Part shown: positions 46,605 to 56,278 of the stretch, piece after piece
How the letters are laid out: every line of letters begins with the position of its first letter
Numbering within the stretch: position 1 is the stretch's first letter
Source: Pedobacter roseus
Lineage (GTDB): Bacteria; Bacteroidota; Bacteroidia; Sphingobacteriales; Sphingobacteriaceae
NCBI RefSeq assembly: GCF_014395225.1
Contig: NZ_CP060723.1
Coordinates: forward strand, 1,426,001-1,490,000
Direction of reading: 5' to 3'
DNA: 64,000 nt
Made by a program: the position numbers and the translations under genes
The notes under the pieces: generated by a model
Told to the model about the DNA's origin: nothing
Databases searched by the model: none
What the model saw: the letters and a program-made list of their open reading frames with translations, nothing else

Positions 46605-48134
46605 ATGAAAATGTACACTCAAAAATATAAAGCCGTTTTAGCCTTTTTGCTAGGAGCTGTTGCCCTCACTTCCTGTACCAAAGATTTTCAGGAAATCAAT
46701 ACCGATCCAGAGGCTTCGGCAACGGTTCAGCCCGCATTTGTTTTTACCAAAGCACTATACGATGGTGCTAAAAACAACCTCAATTTATTGCTTGGTACCA
46801 TGCAATATACCACGAGTTTTAACGATGTAGCTGGTTTTGGATCGAAATATGTATCCAGCCAGAGCCAGCAATCGAGCGGAGTATTCGGTGCAGCCTATTA
46901 TCAGGAAATCAATGAGCTGGCATTGGTTATTAATGCGGTGGGTCAAAATCCCGATCAGGTTAACCTACTGGCTTCGGCGAGGATATGGAGAGCCTATTGC
47001 TACAGCAGGATTACCGATCTGTACGGCGATATACCTTACAGCGAGGCGGTTAAAGGTTATACTGAGGCCAATTATAAACCTGCTTACGATGCGCAAAAAA
47101 ACATTTACGCCGATATGTTAAAAGAGCTGGACGAAGCCGCTAAAAGCTTTAATCCGGCCAAGACAAACTTTGGGGCTGCAGATTTAATTTACGCCGGTAA
47201 TAACGATAAGTGGAAAAAGTTTGCTTATTCGCTGATGCTCCGGTTGGGGATGCGTATGACAAAGGTTGATCCGGTACTTGCCGAAACCTGGGTTAAAAAA
47301 GCAATTGCTGGTGGAGTAATTACCGATGATGCTGATATTGCGAAAATCAATTATTTAAACGCCGGGCAGGACATCAACAAAAACCCGATTGCACTTAAAC
47401 TGTATAACGATGATTATATCAAGGCCGATGGAAACAGCAATACAGAAGGAGGGAAATACCAGGAACCTTTTATTACCTACCTGAAAAACAATAAAGATCC
47501 AAGGCTGGCCATTCTTTCTGTGGTATATGTTAACGGTGCGCCCGATACCTCATCGGCCATCCAGAAAGGAATGCCTGCAACTTTGAGTGCAAAGCCCACT
47601 AATTTTGTTACCTATTCAGAGCCGAATCAAAAAACGGTTCTCCTGCTTTCGGGTGCCAAACTGCTGTTTACCACAGCCGAAAGCAATTTTCTGCTGGCAG
47701 AGGCTTCGTTAAGAGGCTGGTACACCGGAGACGCTTCAACATTATATGAGGCAGGCATTAAATCGGCCATGAAACAATGGGCCATTATTGCACCTGGCGA
47801 CGGGGCGATTTCAGATCTGCAGATCAATACCTACATTAAATACCATAAGCTAAATGCAGCAGGTACTTTTGATCAAAAAATGGCACAAATTTATACTGAG
47901 TTCTGGTTAGCCGCTTTTCCGGATGCGCAGGAGGCATTTGCCAGCTACAGAAGAACAGGTTATCCCGCTTTGGTACCAGTTGTGTATGTAGGAAATGCAA
48001 CCGGAGGCAAAATTTTTCGTAGAATGTTGTACCCGCTTACCGAGCAGAATTTAAACAAAGCATCTTACAATGCAGCAGTGGCCAGACAGGGTGCTGATGA
48101 TTTCATGACCCGTATCTGGTGGGATAAACTTTAA
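46605..48134 (+). CDS. SusD-like lipoprotein (locus B)
   Basis: 509 residues with a lipoprotein signal peptide ending LTSC (Cys24). The N-terminal DFQEINTDPEASATVQPAFVF and the later NDKWKKFAYSLMLRLGMRMTKVDP mark the SusD-like_2 group. The C-terminal part has EAFASYRRTGYPALVP and the closing RRMLYPLTEQNLNKASYN. It is a surface substrate-binding protein with a TPR scaffold. It follows SusC directly, and a 196-base structured gap separates it from the first glycosidase gene. Confidence 0.94.
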   Translation: MKMYTQKYKAVLAFLLGAVALTSCTKDFQEINTDPEASATVQPAFVFTKALYDGAKNNLNLLLGTMQYTTSFNDVAGFGSKYVSSQSQQSSGVFGAAYYQEINELALVINAVGQNPDQVNLLASARIWRAYCYSRITDLYGDIPYSEAVKGYTEANYKPAYDAQKNIYADMLKELDEAAKSFNPAKTNFGAADLIYAGNNDKWKKFAYSLMLRLGMRMTKVDPVLAETWVKKAIAGGVITDDADIAKINYLNAGQDINKNPIALKLYNDDYIKADGNSNTEGGKYQEPFITYLKNNKDPRLAILSVVYVNGAPDTSSAIQKGMPATLSAKPTNFVTYSEPNQKTVLLLSGAKLLFTTAESNFLLAEASLRGWYTGDASTLYEAGIKSAMKQWAIIAPGDGAISDLQINTYIKYHKLNAAGTFDQKMAQIYTEFWLAAFPDAQEAFASYRRTGYPALVPVVYVGNATGGKIFRRMLYPLTEQNLNKASYNAAVARQGADDFMTRIWWDKL

Positions 48135-48179
48135 TTTTTTATTTGCTAACCTGCAGGGCAATGTTCTTAAGTTAATGTT

Positions 48180-48262
48180 TTTAACCACAGATAAAGACAG
48201 ATTTGTATAGCTGTTTGTATCCTTTCTTATCTCCCGAAAGGATGGGACAAGTTGTGGTTAAA
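48180..48262 (+). other. Nested stem-loops between SusD and the glycosidase genes
   Basis: TTTAACCACA at 48180-48189 pairs with TGTGGTTAAA at 48253-48262, and inside it CCTTTC at 48221-48226 pairs with GAAAGG at 48236-48241. Such a folded segment between SusD and the enzymes may stop part of the transcripts or stabilise the upstream SusC/SusD mRNA, giving unequal expression. Confidence 0.45.
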
Positions 48263-48330
48263 TTATTTTTACCTGTGCCAATGGCTTAACTTAATGAAAT
48301 TGCCCTGTGGGTTTCTTAACTCATGTTTAA

Positions 48331-49977
48331 ATGATAAAAAAAATACTTTTTCTTTGGCTTTTAGCCTCAGGCAGTGCGGCTTTTGCCCAAAAAAACGATG
48401 TGGTGGAAGATGAAACCTCCAGCGGTTACAACCTCAATAAACCTGAAAGGGAAGAGTGGCTAAAAAATACCGGGGCAGGCCTGTTTATCCATTTTAACGT
48501 AGATGCGCAGTTAGGCATTGTAATCAGTCATTCGCTGGTGGGTGCTTCTGATGATTTTACCGAACGCTATTTTAATGAGCTGCCTAAAACCTTTAATCCA
48601 TCATCTTTCAATCCCCGCGAAATAGCGGAGCTGGCAAAACTGGCAGGCATGAAATACATCGTTTTTACAACCAAGCACCATGCGGGATTCTGTTTCTGGG
48701 ATACTAAAACAACTGATTTTAACATCACCAAAACCCCTTATAAAAAGGATTTACTGAAAGAATTTGTAGCAGCCACGAGGGCCGCCGGACTGGATGTTGG
48801 TTTTTACTTTTCTCCTGAAGATTTTTATTTCCTGCATCAACACCAGATTCCCATCAGCAGGAATGTAACCAACCTTAGTGCGGAGGTTAAAAAGGAATAT
48901 GCCGAGTATAACCGCAAACAAACCGAAGAACTGATGCGCAATTACGGTAAAATTGATGTGTTGTTTATCGACGGCGATCCAAAGGAAACCGTTAAAGAAA
49001 CAGCCTGGAAATTACAGCCTGATATTTTAATTACACGAGGTGCCATTTTAACGCCTGAGCAAACACTGCCCGGTGCCAAAATTACCCAACCCTGGCTCTC
49101 GCCGATTACCATGGGAACAGCCTGGCAATACCAGCCAACAAACGACCGTTATAAATCGGGCAGTCAACTCATTCAGTTATTGATCGAAGCACGTTCGAAA
49201 GGTGGCTCGCTTCTGCTCAATGTTGGGCCTAAAGCAAATGGTGCCCTGGCCGATGAACAGGAAAACCGTTTGAGGGAAATGGCTGGCTGGTATTTTATCA
49301 ATAACGAAAGTATGGATGGTACACGCAGCTGGGTGGTAAGTAAAGAAGATAATATCTATTATACCTACAAAGCCCCCGGCACTTTATATGCATTTGTGAT
49401 GGATGCAGATAAATGGAAGGAGGCCGAACGTAAAACTTTTCTGCTGCTTTCGGTAAAGTCAACCGATAGCACGAAAATCAGTGTACTTGGGCAGAACAGT
49501 AAAATTATTGAATACAAACCCGATTTAGATGTTTCATCACGCTTTAAACAGTTTAAACAAGGTATAGAAGTTTCGGTGGTAAAGGCCCAAAGGATTTATG
49601 ATGACCACCGCTGGCCAAATCCGGTTGTCATTAAAATAGAAAATATCAAACCAGTATTTGCTGAGGCTGCTATTTTACAAACCGGGTTATTCAGGAATGC
49701 AGCACAGGGTATGTTGCTGAAAGGAAAAGTATTAAACTATACCACCACCAGGCCTGAGCAGGCAGGATTTTATTACCGTCCTTATCGCGGACAAGTGGAA
49801 ACACTTTACGCTGATGACTGGAAAAAAACAGAAACTGTTAAGATAAATACCGATGGCAGTTACGAAGTTTTATTGAAGAACCTTAAAAAAGATACGGCTT
49901 ACGAATATAAAAGTTTTGCCATTCAGGAAAATGTAAGCATAGAAGGTGAAAGCAAAATAATCCCTATTTTGCATTAA
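48331..49977 (+). CDS. Alpha-L-fucosidase, GH29 family
   Basis: 548 residues with a signal peptide (to AAFAQ). The barrel domain shows GAGLFIHFNVDAQLG, the AKLAGMKYIVFTTKHHAGFCFWDTK substrate-side segment, LDVGFYFSPEDFY and GKIDVLFIDGD, whose Asp214 aligns with the GH29 nucleophile. SLLLNVGPKANG is the closing barrel strand. The acid/base residue varies in this family and was not fixed. The C-terminal part is beta-rich. It should remove alpha-linked fucose from glycans in the periplasm or at the surface. First gene of a seven-gene series, with eight bases before the GH20 gene. Confidence 0.93.
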   Translation: MIKKILFLWLLASGSAAFAQKNDVVEDETSSGYNLNKPEREEWLKNTGAGLFIHFNVDAQLGIVISHSLVGASDDFTERYFNELPKTFNPSSFNPREIAELAKLAGMKYIVFTTKHHAGFCFWDTKTTDFNITKTPYKKDLLKEFVAATRAAGLDVGFYFSPEDFYFLHQHQIPISRNVTNLSAEVKKEYAEYNRKQTEELMRNYGKIDVLFIDGDPKETVKETAWKLQPDILITRGAILTPEQTLPGAKITQPWLSPITMGTAWQYQPTNDRYKSGSQLIQLLIEARSKGGSLLLNVGPKANGALADEQENRLREMAGWYFINNESMDGTRSWVVSKEDNIYYTYKAPGTLYAFVMDADKWKEAERKTFLLLSVKSTDSTKISVLGQNSKIIEYKPDLDVSSRFKQFKQGIEVSVVKAQRIYDDHRWPNPVVIKIENIKPVFAEAAILQTGLFRNAAQGMLLKGKVLNYTTTRPEQAGFYYRPYRGQVETLYADDWKKTETVKINTDGSYEVLLKNLKKDTAYEYKSFAIQENVSIEGESKIIPILH

Positions 49978-49985
49978 TATAAATC

Positions 49986-52277
49986 ATGGAGCTTTTGAAA
50001 AAGATGTTTTTTAAATACCGTTTTTTTGCTTTCCTTAACCTTACGCTACAATTTGTTTGCTTTTTCAGTTTTGGGCAACAAATTAATATTATCCCTAAAC
50101 CGGTCGCTGTGGAGCAAAGGGTAGGGGCGTTTAAAATTAATTCGAAAACTCAGATTTTATCTGGTACAAAATCAGCTTTGGCCAGTGCCGGTTTTCTTAA
50201 AACTTATGTTAAATCACTTACAGGGTTAAATTTAAAAGCGACTCAAACGGCAGCTGTTGCTAAAAATGGTATTCAATTGCTTATCGATCCGGTAAAGGTT
50301 AAACATGCAGAAGGATACGAATTAGAGGTGAGTGCTGCCGCAGTGAAAATTACGGCTGCAGATGGTTCAGGGCTATTTTATGGATTACAGTCACTTATAC
50401 AGATCATCAAGCAATCAAAAACAGGCCAGTTCTCAGTTCCGGCATGCAAAATAATAGATTACCCTGCATTTTCATACCGTGGTATGCACCTTGATGTAAG
50501 CCGCAACCTATTCAGTACGGCGACCATTAAAAAATGGCTGGACATGCTGGCTTTTTATAAAATCAATACTTTTCACTGGCACCTCACCGATGATCAGGGC
50601 TGGAGGATCGAGATAAAAAAGTATCCCGAACTGCAGCGCACCGCTGCCTGGAGAAATGAAACACTAATCGGGCATAAACGTACCGAACCGCATCTTTTTG
50701 ATGGTCAGCGATATGGTGGTTATTACAGCCAGGAAGATGTTAAAGATATTGTGGCTTATGCCATGGCAAGGAAAATAACGGTAATCCCTGAAATTGAAAT
50801 GCCTGGCCATGCGCTGGCGGCTTTAACGGCATATCCCGGGTTGGGCTGTACCGGTGGGCCATACCAGGTGGCTACCTACTGGGGTGTTTTTGATGATGTT
50901 TTTTGTGCCGGTAACGATAAAACTTTTGCTTTTATATCAGATGTGTTGGATGAGGTGATTACCCTGTTCCCTGCAAAATATATCCATATCGGTGGCGATG
51001 AATGTCCTAAAACCCGTTGGAAAGTTTGTCCGAAGTGCCAGAAACGCATTAAAGATGAAAATTTAAAAGATGAACATGAACTTCAGTCTTATTTCATCAG
51101 CCGGGTAGAAAAATATGTGGAATCGAAAGGCAAGAAAATCATTGGCTGGGATGAAATTTTAGAAGGAGGAATTTCGCCCGGCGCTACGGTAATGAGCTGG
51201 AGGGGAGAAGAAGGAGGAATTGCGGCAGCTAAATTAAAACATCAGGTGATTATGACTCCTGAGAAGTATGTTTACTTAGATTATTATCAATCGCATGATA
51301 GAAGCGAACAGATTGCAGCAGGCGGATTTACGCCTTTAAGCAAGATTTACCAATACAATCCATTACCGGCTGGACTTAAGGCAGATGAACAACAGTATAT
51401 TTTAGGAGTACAGGCTAATGTATGGTCGGAATATTTACCCGATGCCGAAAAGGCCGAATACATGATTTTTCCAAGGATTATCGCCTTAGCCGAAGTAGCC
51501 TGGAGTAAAAATGAAACTAAAAACTACCCCGATTTTTTAAACCGTTTAAATCATCACAAGCGATTTTTACAGCAGTTTAATTACGCAGAAAGCAATAAAG
51601 ATATTACCGGGAGTATAGATATACAACATCTCCAATACGAATTAAAAACAGATCTGCCCGGTGCAACCATCAGATATACCCTTGATGGTACTTACCCGGG
51701 TTTAAAAAGTGCAGTTTACACCAAACCTTTAGCCATAATGGGATTGCTAAACTTAAAAGCACTTAGTTTTATCAATGGAGCACCAAACGGACGGGTTTTT
51801 GAACAACATTTTAGTAAAAGTTTAGCTACGGGAAAAACGGTGTCCATCAAAAATTTGCCTGCAGGGAACTTTGCCGCTAACAAACAAGTATTGGTGAATG
51901 GGATAGCAGGTACTTACCTGTATAATACCGGGGAATGGTTGGGTTTTAGTGGGAATGACCTGGAAGCGGTAATTGATTTGGGCATTACACAACAGGTTGC
52001 AGAAATTGGGATTGGATTATTAAATTACCACTGGCAAAAAATGTGGGCACCAGACAGGTTAACTTTTGAAGTTTCTGAAGATGGTGAAAATTATCAGCAG
52101 GTTTATAAACAGACTGAATTTAAGGTAGAAGGCATTAACCGCATTAAACAGAAGATTAACCCTGTTAATGCAAGATATGTTAAGATAATAGCTATAAATA
52201 AAGGCATCATTCCAAAAGGGGAGTATGGCGCTGGTGGGAATGCCTGGTTAATGGCTGATGAAATAATTGTAAATTAA
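49986..52277 (+). CDS. Beta-N-acetylhexosaminidase, GH20 family, with C-terminal accessory domains
   Basis: 763 residues. Signal peptide (Met1 or Met7 start; ending FSFGQ), GH20b N-terminal domain (about 30-160), catalytic barrel with YRGMHLDVSRN, FHWHLTDDQGWRIEIKKYP, EIEMPGHALA and the catalytic pair in HIGGDECPKTRW (Asp338, Glu339). Asp338 positions the substrate acetamido group and Glu339 is the acid. A chitobiase-type C-terminal beta domain (about 540-600) and a discoidin-like domain (about 630-763) follow. It removes terminal GlcNAc or GalNAc residues. Its stop codon overlaps the start of the permease gene by one base. Confidence 0.95.
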   Translation: MELLKKMFFKYRFFAFLNLTLQFVCFFSFGQQINIIPKPVAVEQRVGAFKINSKTQILSGTKSALASAGFLKTYVKSLTGLNLKATQTAAVAKNGIQLLIDPVKVKHAEGYELEVSAAAVKITAADGSGLFYGLQSLIQIIKQSKTGQFSVPACKIIDYPAFSYRGMHLDVSRNLFSTATIKKWLDMLAFYKINTFHWHLTDDQGWRIEIKKYPELQRTAAWRNETLIGHKRTEPHLFDGQRYGGYYSQEDVKDIVAYAMARKITVIPEIEMPGHALAALTAYPGLGCTGGPYQVATYWGVFDDVFCAGNDKTFAFISDVLDEVITLFPAKYIHIGGDECPKTRWKVCPKCQKRIKDENLKDEHELQSYFISRVEKYVESKGKKIIGWDEILEGGISPGATVMSWRGEEGGIAAAKLKHQVIMTPEKYVYLDYYQSHDRSEQIAAGGFTPLSKIYQYNPLPAGLKADEQQYILGVQANVWSEYLPDAEKAEYMIFPRIIALAEVAWSKNETKNYPDFLNRLNHHKRFLQQFNYAESNKDITGSIDIQHLQYELKTDLPGATIRYTLDGTYPGLKSAVYTKPLAIMGLLNLKALSFINGAPNGRVFEQHFSKSLATGKTVSIKNLPAGNFAANKQVLVNGIAGTYLYNTGEWLGFSGNDLEAVIDLGITQQVAEIGIGLLNYHWQKMWAPDRLTFEVSEDGENYQQVYKQTEFKVEGINRIKQKINPVNARYVKIIAINKGIIPKGEYGAGGNAWLMADEIIVN

Positions 52278-53593
52278 TGACTATAATAATTGTTTTTCTC
52301 TGTATTGCGCTATTGATTTTAATGATTTCTGTCTTTAAAATCAATGCTTTTCTGGCTTTTCTAATTGTTTCAGTGCTTACCGGCGTTGGTTTAGGAATAC
52401 CACTCCCAAAAATTGCCGGTGCAGTGGAGAAAGGCATGGGTGATGTTTTAGGTTCATTAGTCATTATTATTACTACTGGCGCCATGCTCGGAAAGTTAGT
52501 TGCCGAGAGCGGGGCGGCGCAAAAAATCGCCCAGGTTTTGATGAACGCCTTCGGGACCAAACACATTCAATGGGCCATGGTCATCACCGGTTTTGTGATC
52601 GGGATACCGCTGTATTATGGAATCGGTTTTGTACTCATGGTACCGCTCATTTTTTCTGTGGTTTACCGCTATAAATTACCCGCGTTATACATTGGCCTGC
52701 CCATGCTTGCGGCACTTTCTGTTACACATGGTTTTTTACCCCCACATCCCTCGCCATCTGCGCTGGTGGTACAATTCAAGGCCAATATGGGACTCACCTT
52801 ATTTTATGGGATGCTGGTTGCCATACCGGCAATCGTTATTGGTGGTCCGCTGTTTGCCAAAACTTTAAAGCAAATTCCTTCAACGCCAATGGCATCTTTT
52901 ACCGCAAAAGAACTGCCTGAAAATGAATTGCCCGGAACATTTATCAGCCTGTTTACGGCACTATTACCTGTACTTTTATTGGGGCTGGCTTCTTTTCTTC
53001 CACTGTTTTTACATCCGGGCTCAGCCATTATTCCGATAGTAACATTTTTGGGCCATCCTTCCATTGTTATGCTGATCGTTTTAATTTTGGCCAGTTATTT
53101 TTTAGGGATTTCGAGAGGGAAAAAAATGGAATACCTTTCCGCTATTTACGGTGAAGCTTTAAAAGATATCGCACTGATTTTACTGATTATTGCCGGATCG
53201 GGGGCACTAAAACAGATTTTGACAGAGAGTGGGGTAAGTAACGAAATTGCCACCTACCTGCAGGGGTTATCCATCGAACCCTTGTTTTTGGCCTGGCTCA
53301 TTGCCGCCCTCATCCGCTTTTGCGTTGGCTCTGCCACTGTTGCCGGTTTAACCACCGCAGGTATTATAGTGCCCTTGATGGTGGCCACCCATACCGATCC
53401 AAACCTAATGGTTTTATCCGTAGGGGCAGGTAGTTTAATGTTTTCGCACGTAAACGATGCCGGCTTTTGGATGTTTAAAGAATACTTTAATTTAAGCCTT
53501 AAAGATACTTTTCGTTCCTGGGCATTAATGGAATCAATAGTCGGTACAGCAGGGCTTGCCGGCGTACTTTTACTTAAAACAATTATATCATAA
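52277..53593 (+). CDS. GntP-family permease
   Basis: 438 residues with about twelve membrane segments. Family features are LIVSVLTGVGLGIPLPKIAGAVEKGMGDVLGSL near the start, the PPHPSPSALVV loop after the fifth segment and the VGSATVAGLTTAGIIVPLM and HVNDAGFWMFKEYF segments near the end. GntP permeases carry gluconate and related sugar acids, and one branch (DsdX) carries D-serine. Specificity cannot be read by eye. The enzymes encoded next point to a D-amino or amino-sugar acid. Its first base overlaps the GH20 stop codon, and the RidA gene follows after one base. Confidence 0.9.
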   Translation: MTIIIVFLCIALLILMISVFKINAFLAFLIVSVLTGVGLGIPLPKIAGAVEKGMGDVLGSLVIIITTGAMLGKLVAESGAAQKIAQVLMNAFGTKHIQWAMVITGFVIGIPLYYGIGFVLMVPLIFSVVYRYKLPALYIGLPMLAALSVTHGFLPPHPSPSALVVQFKANMGLTLFYGMLVAIPAIVIGGPLFAKTLKQIPSTPMASFTAKELPENELPGTFISLFTALLPVLLLGLASFLPLFLHPGSAIIPIVTFLGHPSIVMLIVLILASYFLGISRGKKMEYLSAIYGEALKDIALILLIIAGSGALKQILTESGVSNEIATYLQGLSIEPLFLAWLIAALIRFCVGSATVAGLTTAGIIVPLMVATHTDPNLMVLSVGAGSLMFSHVNDAGFWMFKEYFNLSLKDTFRSWALMESIVGTAGLAGVLLLKTIIS

Positions 53594-53594
53594 T

Positions 53595-54065
53595 ATGGAA
53601 AATTTATCTGCAGATGCACGCTTTGAAAAACTTGGTTTAAATCTGCCACCAGCACCAGCACCATTGGGCGTTTATAAACCTTATCTTATTGATGGGAAAT
53701 ACCTGTACCTGAGCGGGCATGGTCCTGTTCAGGATGATAAATCATTGATTATTGGCCGCATAGGGTCTGATCTCAATCAGGATGAGGGTAAAGTTGCCGC
53801 AAAGCAAGTGGGTTTAACCATGCTCTCCACCATTAAAACCAATTTAGGAAGCCTGGATAAAATTAAAAGGGTAATCAAGGTTTTGGGTATGGTAAATTGT
53901 ACGCCTGATTTTGAAAAACATCCTTTTATCATTAATGGCTGCAGCGAACTTTTCGCCGAGGTTTGGGGCAGCGAAAATGGGATCGGTGTACGCAGTGCCG
54001 TTGGTTTTGGCTCACTGCCCGATAATATCCCGGTAGAAATTGAAGCTTTATTTGAACTGTATTAA
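53595..54065 (+). CDS. ridA: RidA-family enamine/imine deaminase
   Basis: 156 residues from the ATG at 53595; the frame is open to 53556 inside the permease gene, but this start leaves the normal family N-terminus. It has LGVYKPYLIDGKYLYLSGHGP, NLGSLDKIKRVIKVLGMV and the C-terminal VRSAVGFGSLPDNIPVEIEALFEL. Arg133 aligns with the substrate-binding Arg105 of E. coli RidA. RidA proteins hydrolyse 2-aminoacrylate and similar reactive products of PLP dehydratases to ketoacids and ammonia. Placement directly before a D-threonine-aldolase/D-serine-dehydratase-type gene fits such a cleaning role. Confidence 0.92.
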   Translation: MENLSADARFEKLGLNLPPAPAPLGVYKPYLIDGKYLYLSGHGPVQDDKSLIIGRIGSDLNQDEGKVAAKQVGLTMLSTIKTNLGSLDKIKRVIKVLGMVNCTPDFEKHPFIINGCSELFAEVWGSENGIGVRSAVGFGSLPDNIPVEIEALFELY

Positions 54066-54076
54066 GTCCGTTGACC

Positions 54077-55189
54077 ATGACAGAAAAGCAATGGTATCAT
54101 TTGGAGCGGCCTGATTCGGTTGAATCGCCCGGTTTAGTCTTTTACGAAGATCGCATCAAGGCAAACATTCAGTTGCTGATCTCGATGATTGATGATATAA
54201 GCCGTTTGCGTCCGCATGTTAAAACACATAAATCTGCCGAGGTTTGCAAACTTTTGATGGATGCCGGCATTTCGAAATTTAAATGTGCTACCATTGCCGA
54301 GGCAGAAATGCTGGCTTTGTGTGGCGCAGCTGATGTATTGCTTGCCTATCAGCCAATCGGCCCTAACGTAAATCGCTTTATCACACTTCAACAACAATAT
54401 CCATTAACCAGGTTCAGCTGTTTGGTCGATAATGAAACCACCGCGCAGGTATTGGCTACGCTTTCACAAAGCAATAAGCTGAAAAGCGTGGTTTTTATTG
54501 ATGTAAATGTGGGGATGGACCGCACGGGGATTCTTCCGGTAAATGTATTGGATCTGTATGCCAAACTTGCTCAAATGGAAGGCCTGATCTTAAAAGGTTT
54601 ACATGCTTATGATGGACACATACATGATAGTGGGTTCCCCATACGCTCCGAAAAAGCCAGGACAATAATTGATGTCCTCAACTATTTAAGTGCTGAAATC
54701 AATAGCAGGCTTAAACAGCAACCGGTTATTGTTGCCGGTGGAACACCAACTTTTACCATTTACAATACACAAACTGCTTTTGATTGTAGTCCCGGTACTT
54801 TTGCGCTTTGGGATAAAGGTTATCAGGATGCTTTTGAAGAACAGCATTTTTTTACTGCTGCTTTGGTGGTATCGAGAATTGTTTCGCTGCCCGGAATTAA
54901 CCTGATCTGCTGCGACCTCGGACATAAAGCCGTTGCAGCAGAAAAACCACTCGATAAAAGGGTCGCTTTTTTAAATGCACCCGAACTTATACCAGTTAGT
55001 CAAAGTGAAGAACACCTGGTTTTGGATGCCGGAGAAAATCACAGCTATCAAATAGGCGATCTGCTTTATGGTTTGCCTTATCATATATGTCCAACGGTAG
55101 CCCTTTACGAAAATGCCACTTCCGTTTCTTCAGCCCATGCTGATCAAATCTGGAATATCAGTTCAAGAAAAAGAAAAATAACGATATAA
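54077..55189 (+). CDS. PLP fold-III enzyme, D-threonine aldolase / D-serine dehydratase family
   Basis: 370 residues from the ATG at 54077 (a TTG six bases earlier is less likely). The alanine-racemase-like barrel begins with DSVESPGLVFYEDRIKANI and RLRPHVKTHKSAEV, where Lys49 is the expected PLP Schiff-base lysine. Near the C-terminus, YHICPTVAL supplies His336 and Cys338, the HxC pair that binds zinc in vertebrate D-serine dehydratase. The family includes D-threonine aldolase, D-serine dehydratase and D-glucosaminate dehydratase. A dehydratase is favoured here because RidA, which hydrolyses its product type, is encoded 11 bases upstream. The substrate is not settled. Confidence 0.88.
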   Translation: MTEKQWYHLERPDSVESPGLVFYEDRIKANIQLLISMIDDISRLRPHVKTHKSAEVCKLLMDAGISKFKCATIAEAEMLALCGAADVLLAYQPIGPNVNRFITLQQQYPLTRFSCLVDNETTAQVLATLSQSNKLKSVVFIDVNVGMDRTGILPVNVLDLYAKLAQMEGLILKGLHAYDGHIHDSGFPIRSEKARTIIDVLNYLSAEINSRLKQQPVIVAGGTPTFTIYNTQTAFDCSPGTFALWDKGYQDAFEEQHFFTAALVVSRIVSLPGINLICCDLGHKAVAAEKPLDKRVAFLNAPELIPVSQSEEHLVLDAGENHSYQIGDLLYGLPYHICPTVALYENATSVSSAHADQIWNISSRKRKITI

Positions 55190-55197
55190 AAGCCAAT

Positions 55198-56271
55198 ATG
55201 TTTACGATAGATGCCCATCTTGATTTAAGTATGAACGCGCTGGAATGGAACCGTGATTTAACACGTCCGCTGGCCGAAATAAACGAACGTGAACAAGGAT
55301 TATCCGATAAACCCGACAGGGCTAAAGCAACCGTATCTTTGCCCGAACTTCGCAAAGGTAATGTAGGTTTGGTGGTGGCTACTCAAATTGCCCGGTTTGT
55401 GGCGCCCGATAATCACTTGCCTGGCTGGCATTCTCCTGAACAGGCCTGGGCACAAACCCAGGGACAGCTGGCATGGTATAAGGCCATGGAAGAAGCTGGT
55501 GAAATGTATCAGGTAAACGATCTGCAGAGTTTAGAAAAACACCTGGCTCTGTGGAAAGCAGATTCCCCGACCGAAAAGAAACCTGTTGGCTATATTTTAA
55601 GCCTGGAAGGTGCCGATTCCATCGTTTCCGTCGATTATCTTCAAAGGGCTTACGATAATGGGTTACGGGCTATTGGTCCGGCGCATTACGGTCCGGGCAG
55701 ATACGCACAGGGCACAGATGCCACCGGCAAACTACGTCCGGGAGCGTATAAACTGCTTGCCGAAATGGAAAGGCTCAATATTATTCTTGATGCGACACAT
55801 TTATGCGACGATAGTTTTTGGGATGCGCTCGATCATTTCAACGGTCATGTTTGGGCCTCGCACAACAATTGCAGGGCATTGGTGAACCATAACCGTCAGT
55901 TTAGCGATGAGCAGATTAAAGCACTGATTGCCCGCGGGGCAGTAATTGGTGGTGCTTTAGATGCCTGGATGATGGTGCCCGGATGGCAAAGGGGAATATC
56001 CAGCCCAAAAGAAATGAACTGTAACCTTGAAGTGATGATTGATCACATCGATCACATCTGTCAGCTTGCAGGTAATGCCAATCACGTGGGTATCGGTTCT
56101 GATCTGGATGGTGCATTTGGCAGAGAGCAATGCCCTTACGACCTGGAAAGCATTGCCGATCTGGACAAAATACCCGCTTTGTTTGCCAAACGCGGTTATA
56201 ATACAAATGATATCGAAAATTTAATGAATGGCAATTGGATCAGGTTTTTGCGCAAGGCCTGGAAAGCATAA
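55198..56271 (+). CDS. M19-family membrane dipeptidase (renal dipeptidase-like)
   Basis: 357 residues without a clear signal peptide. TIDAHLDLSMNALEW gives the HxD metal site (His7, Asp9), the bridging Glu is in ILSLEGADS, and metal-binding His residues lie in DATHLCDDSFWDAL and WASHNNCRAL. The C-terminus has VGIGSDLDGAFG. Members of M19 cleave dipeptides and accept a D-residue at the C-terminal position, an unusual ability. The gene lies between the PLP enzyme gene (8 bases) and the GH3 gene (7 bases), suggesting supply of D-amino acids from dipeptides for the preceding enzymes. Confidence 0.92.
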   Translation: MFTIDAHLDLSMNALEWNRDLTRPLAEINEREQGLSDKPDRAKATVSLPELRKGNVGLVVATQIARFVAPDNHLPGWHSPEQAWAQTQGQLAWYKAMEEAGEMYQVNDLQSLEKHLALWKADSPTEKKPVGYILSLEGADSIVSVDYLQRAYDNGLRAIGPAHYGPGRYAQGTDATGKLRPGAYKLLAEMERLNIILDATHLCDDSFWDALDHFNGHVWASHNNCRALVNHNRQFSDEQIKALIARGAVIGGALDAWMMVPGWQRGISSPKEMNCNLEVMIDHIDHICQLAGNANHVGIGSDLDGAFGREQCPYDLESIADLDKIPALFAKRGYNTNDIENLMNGNWIRFLRKAWKA

Positions 56272-56278
56272 AATCAAC

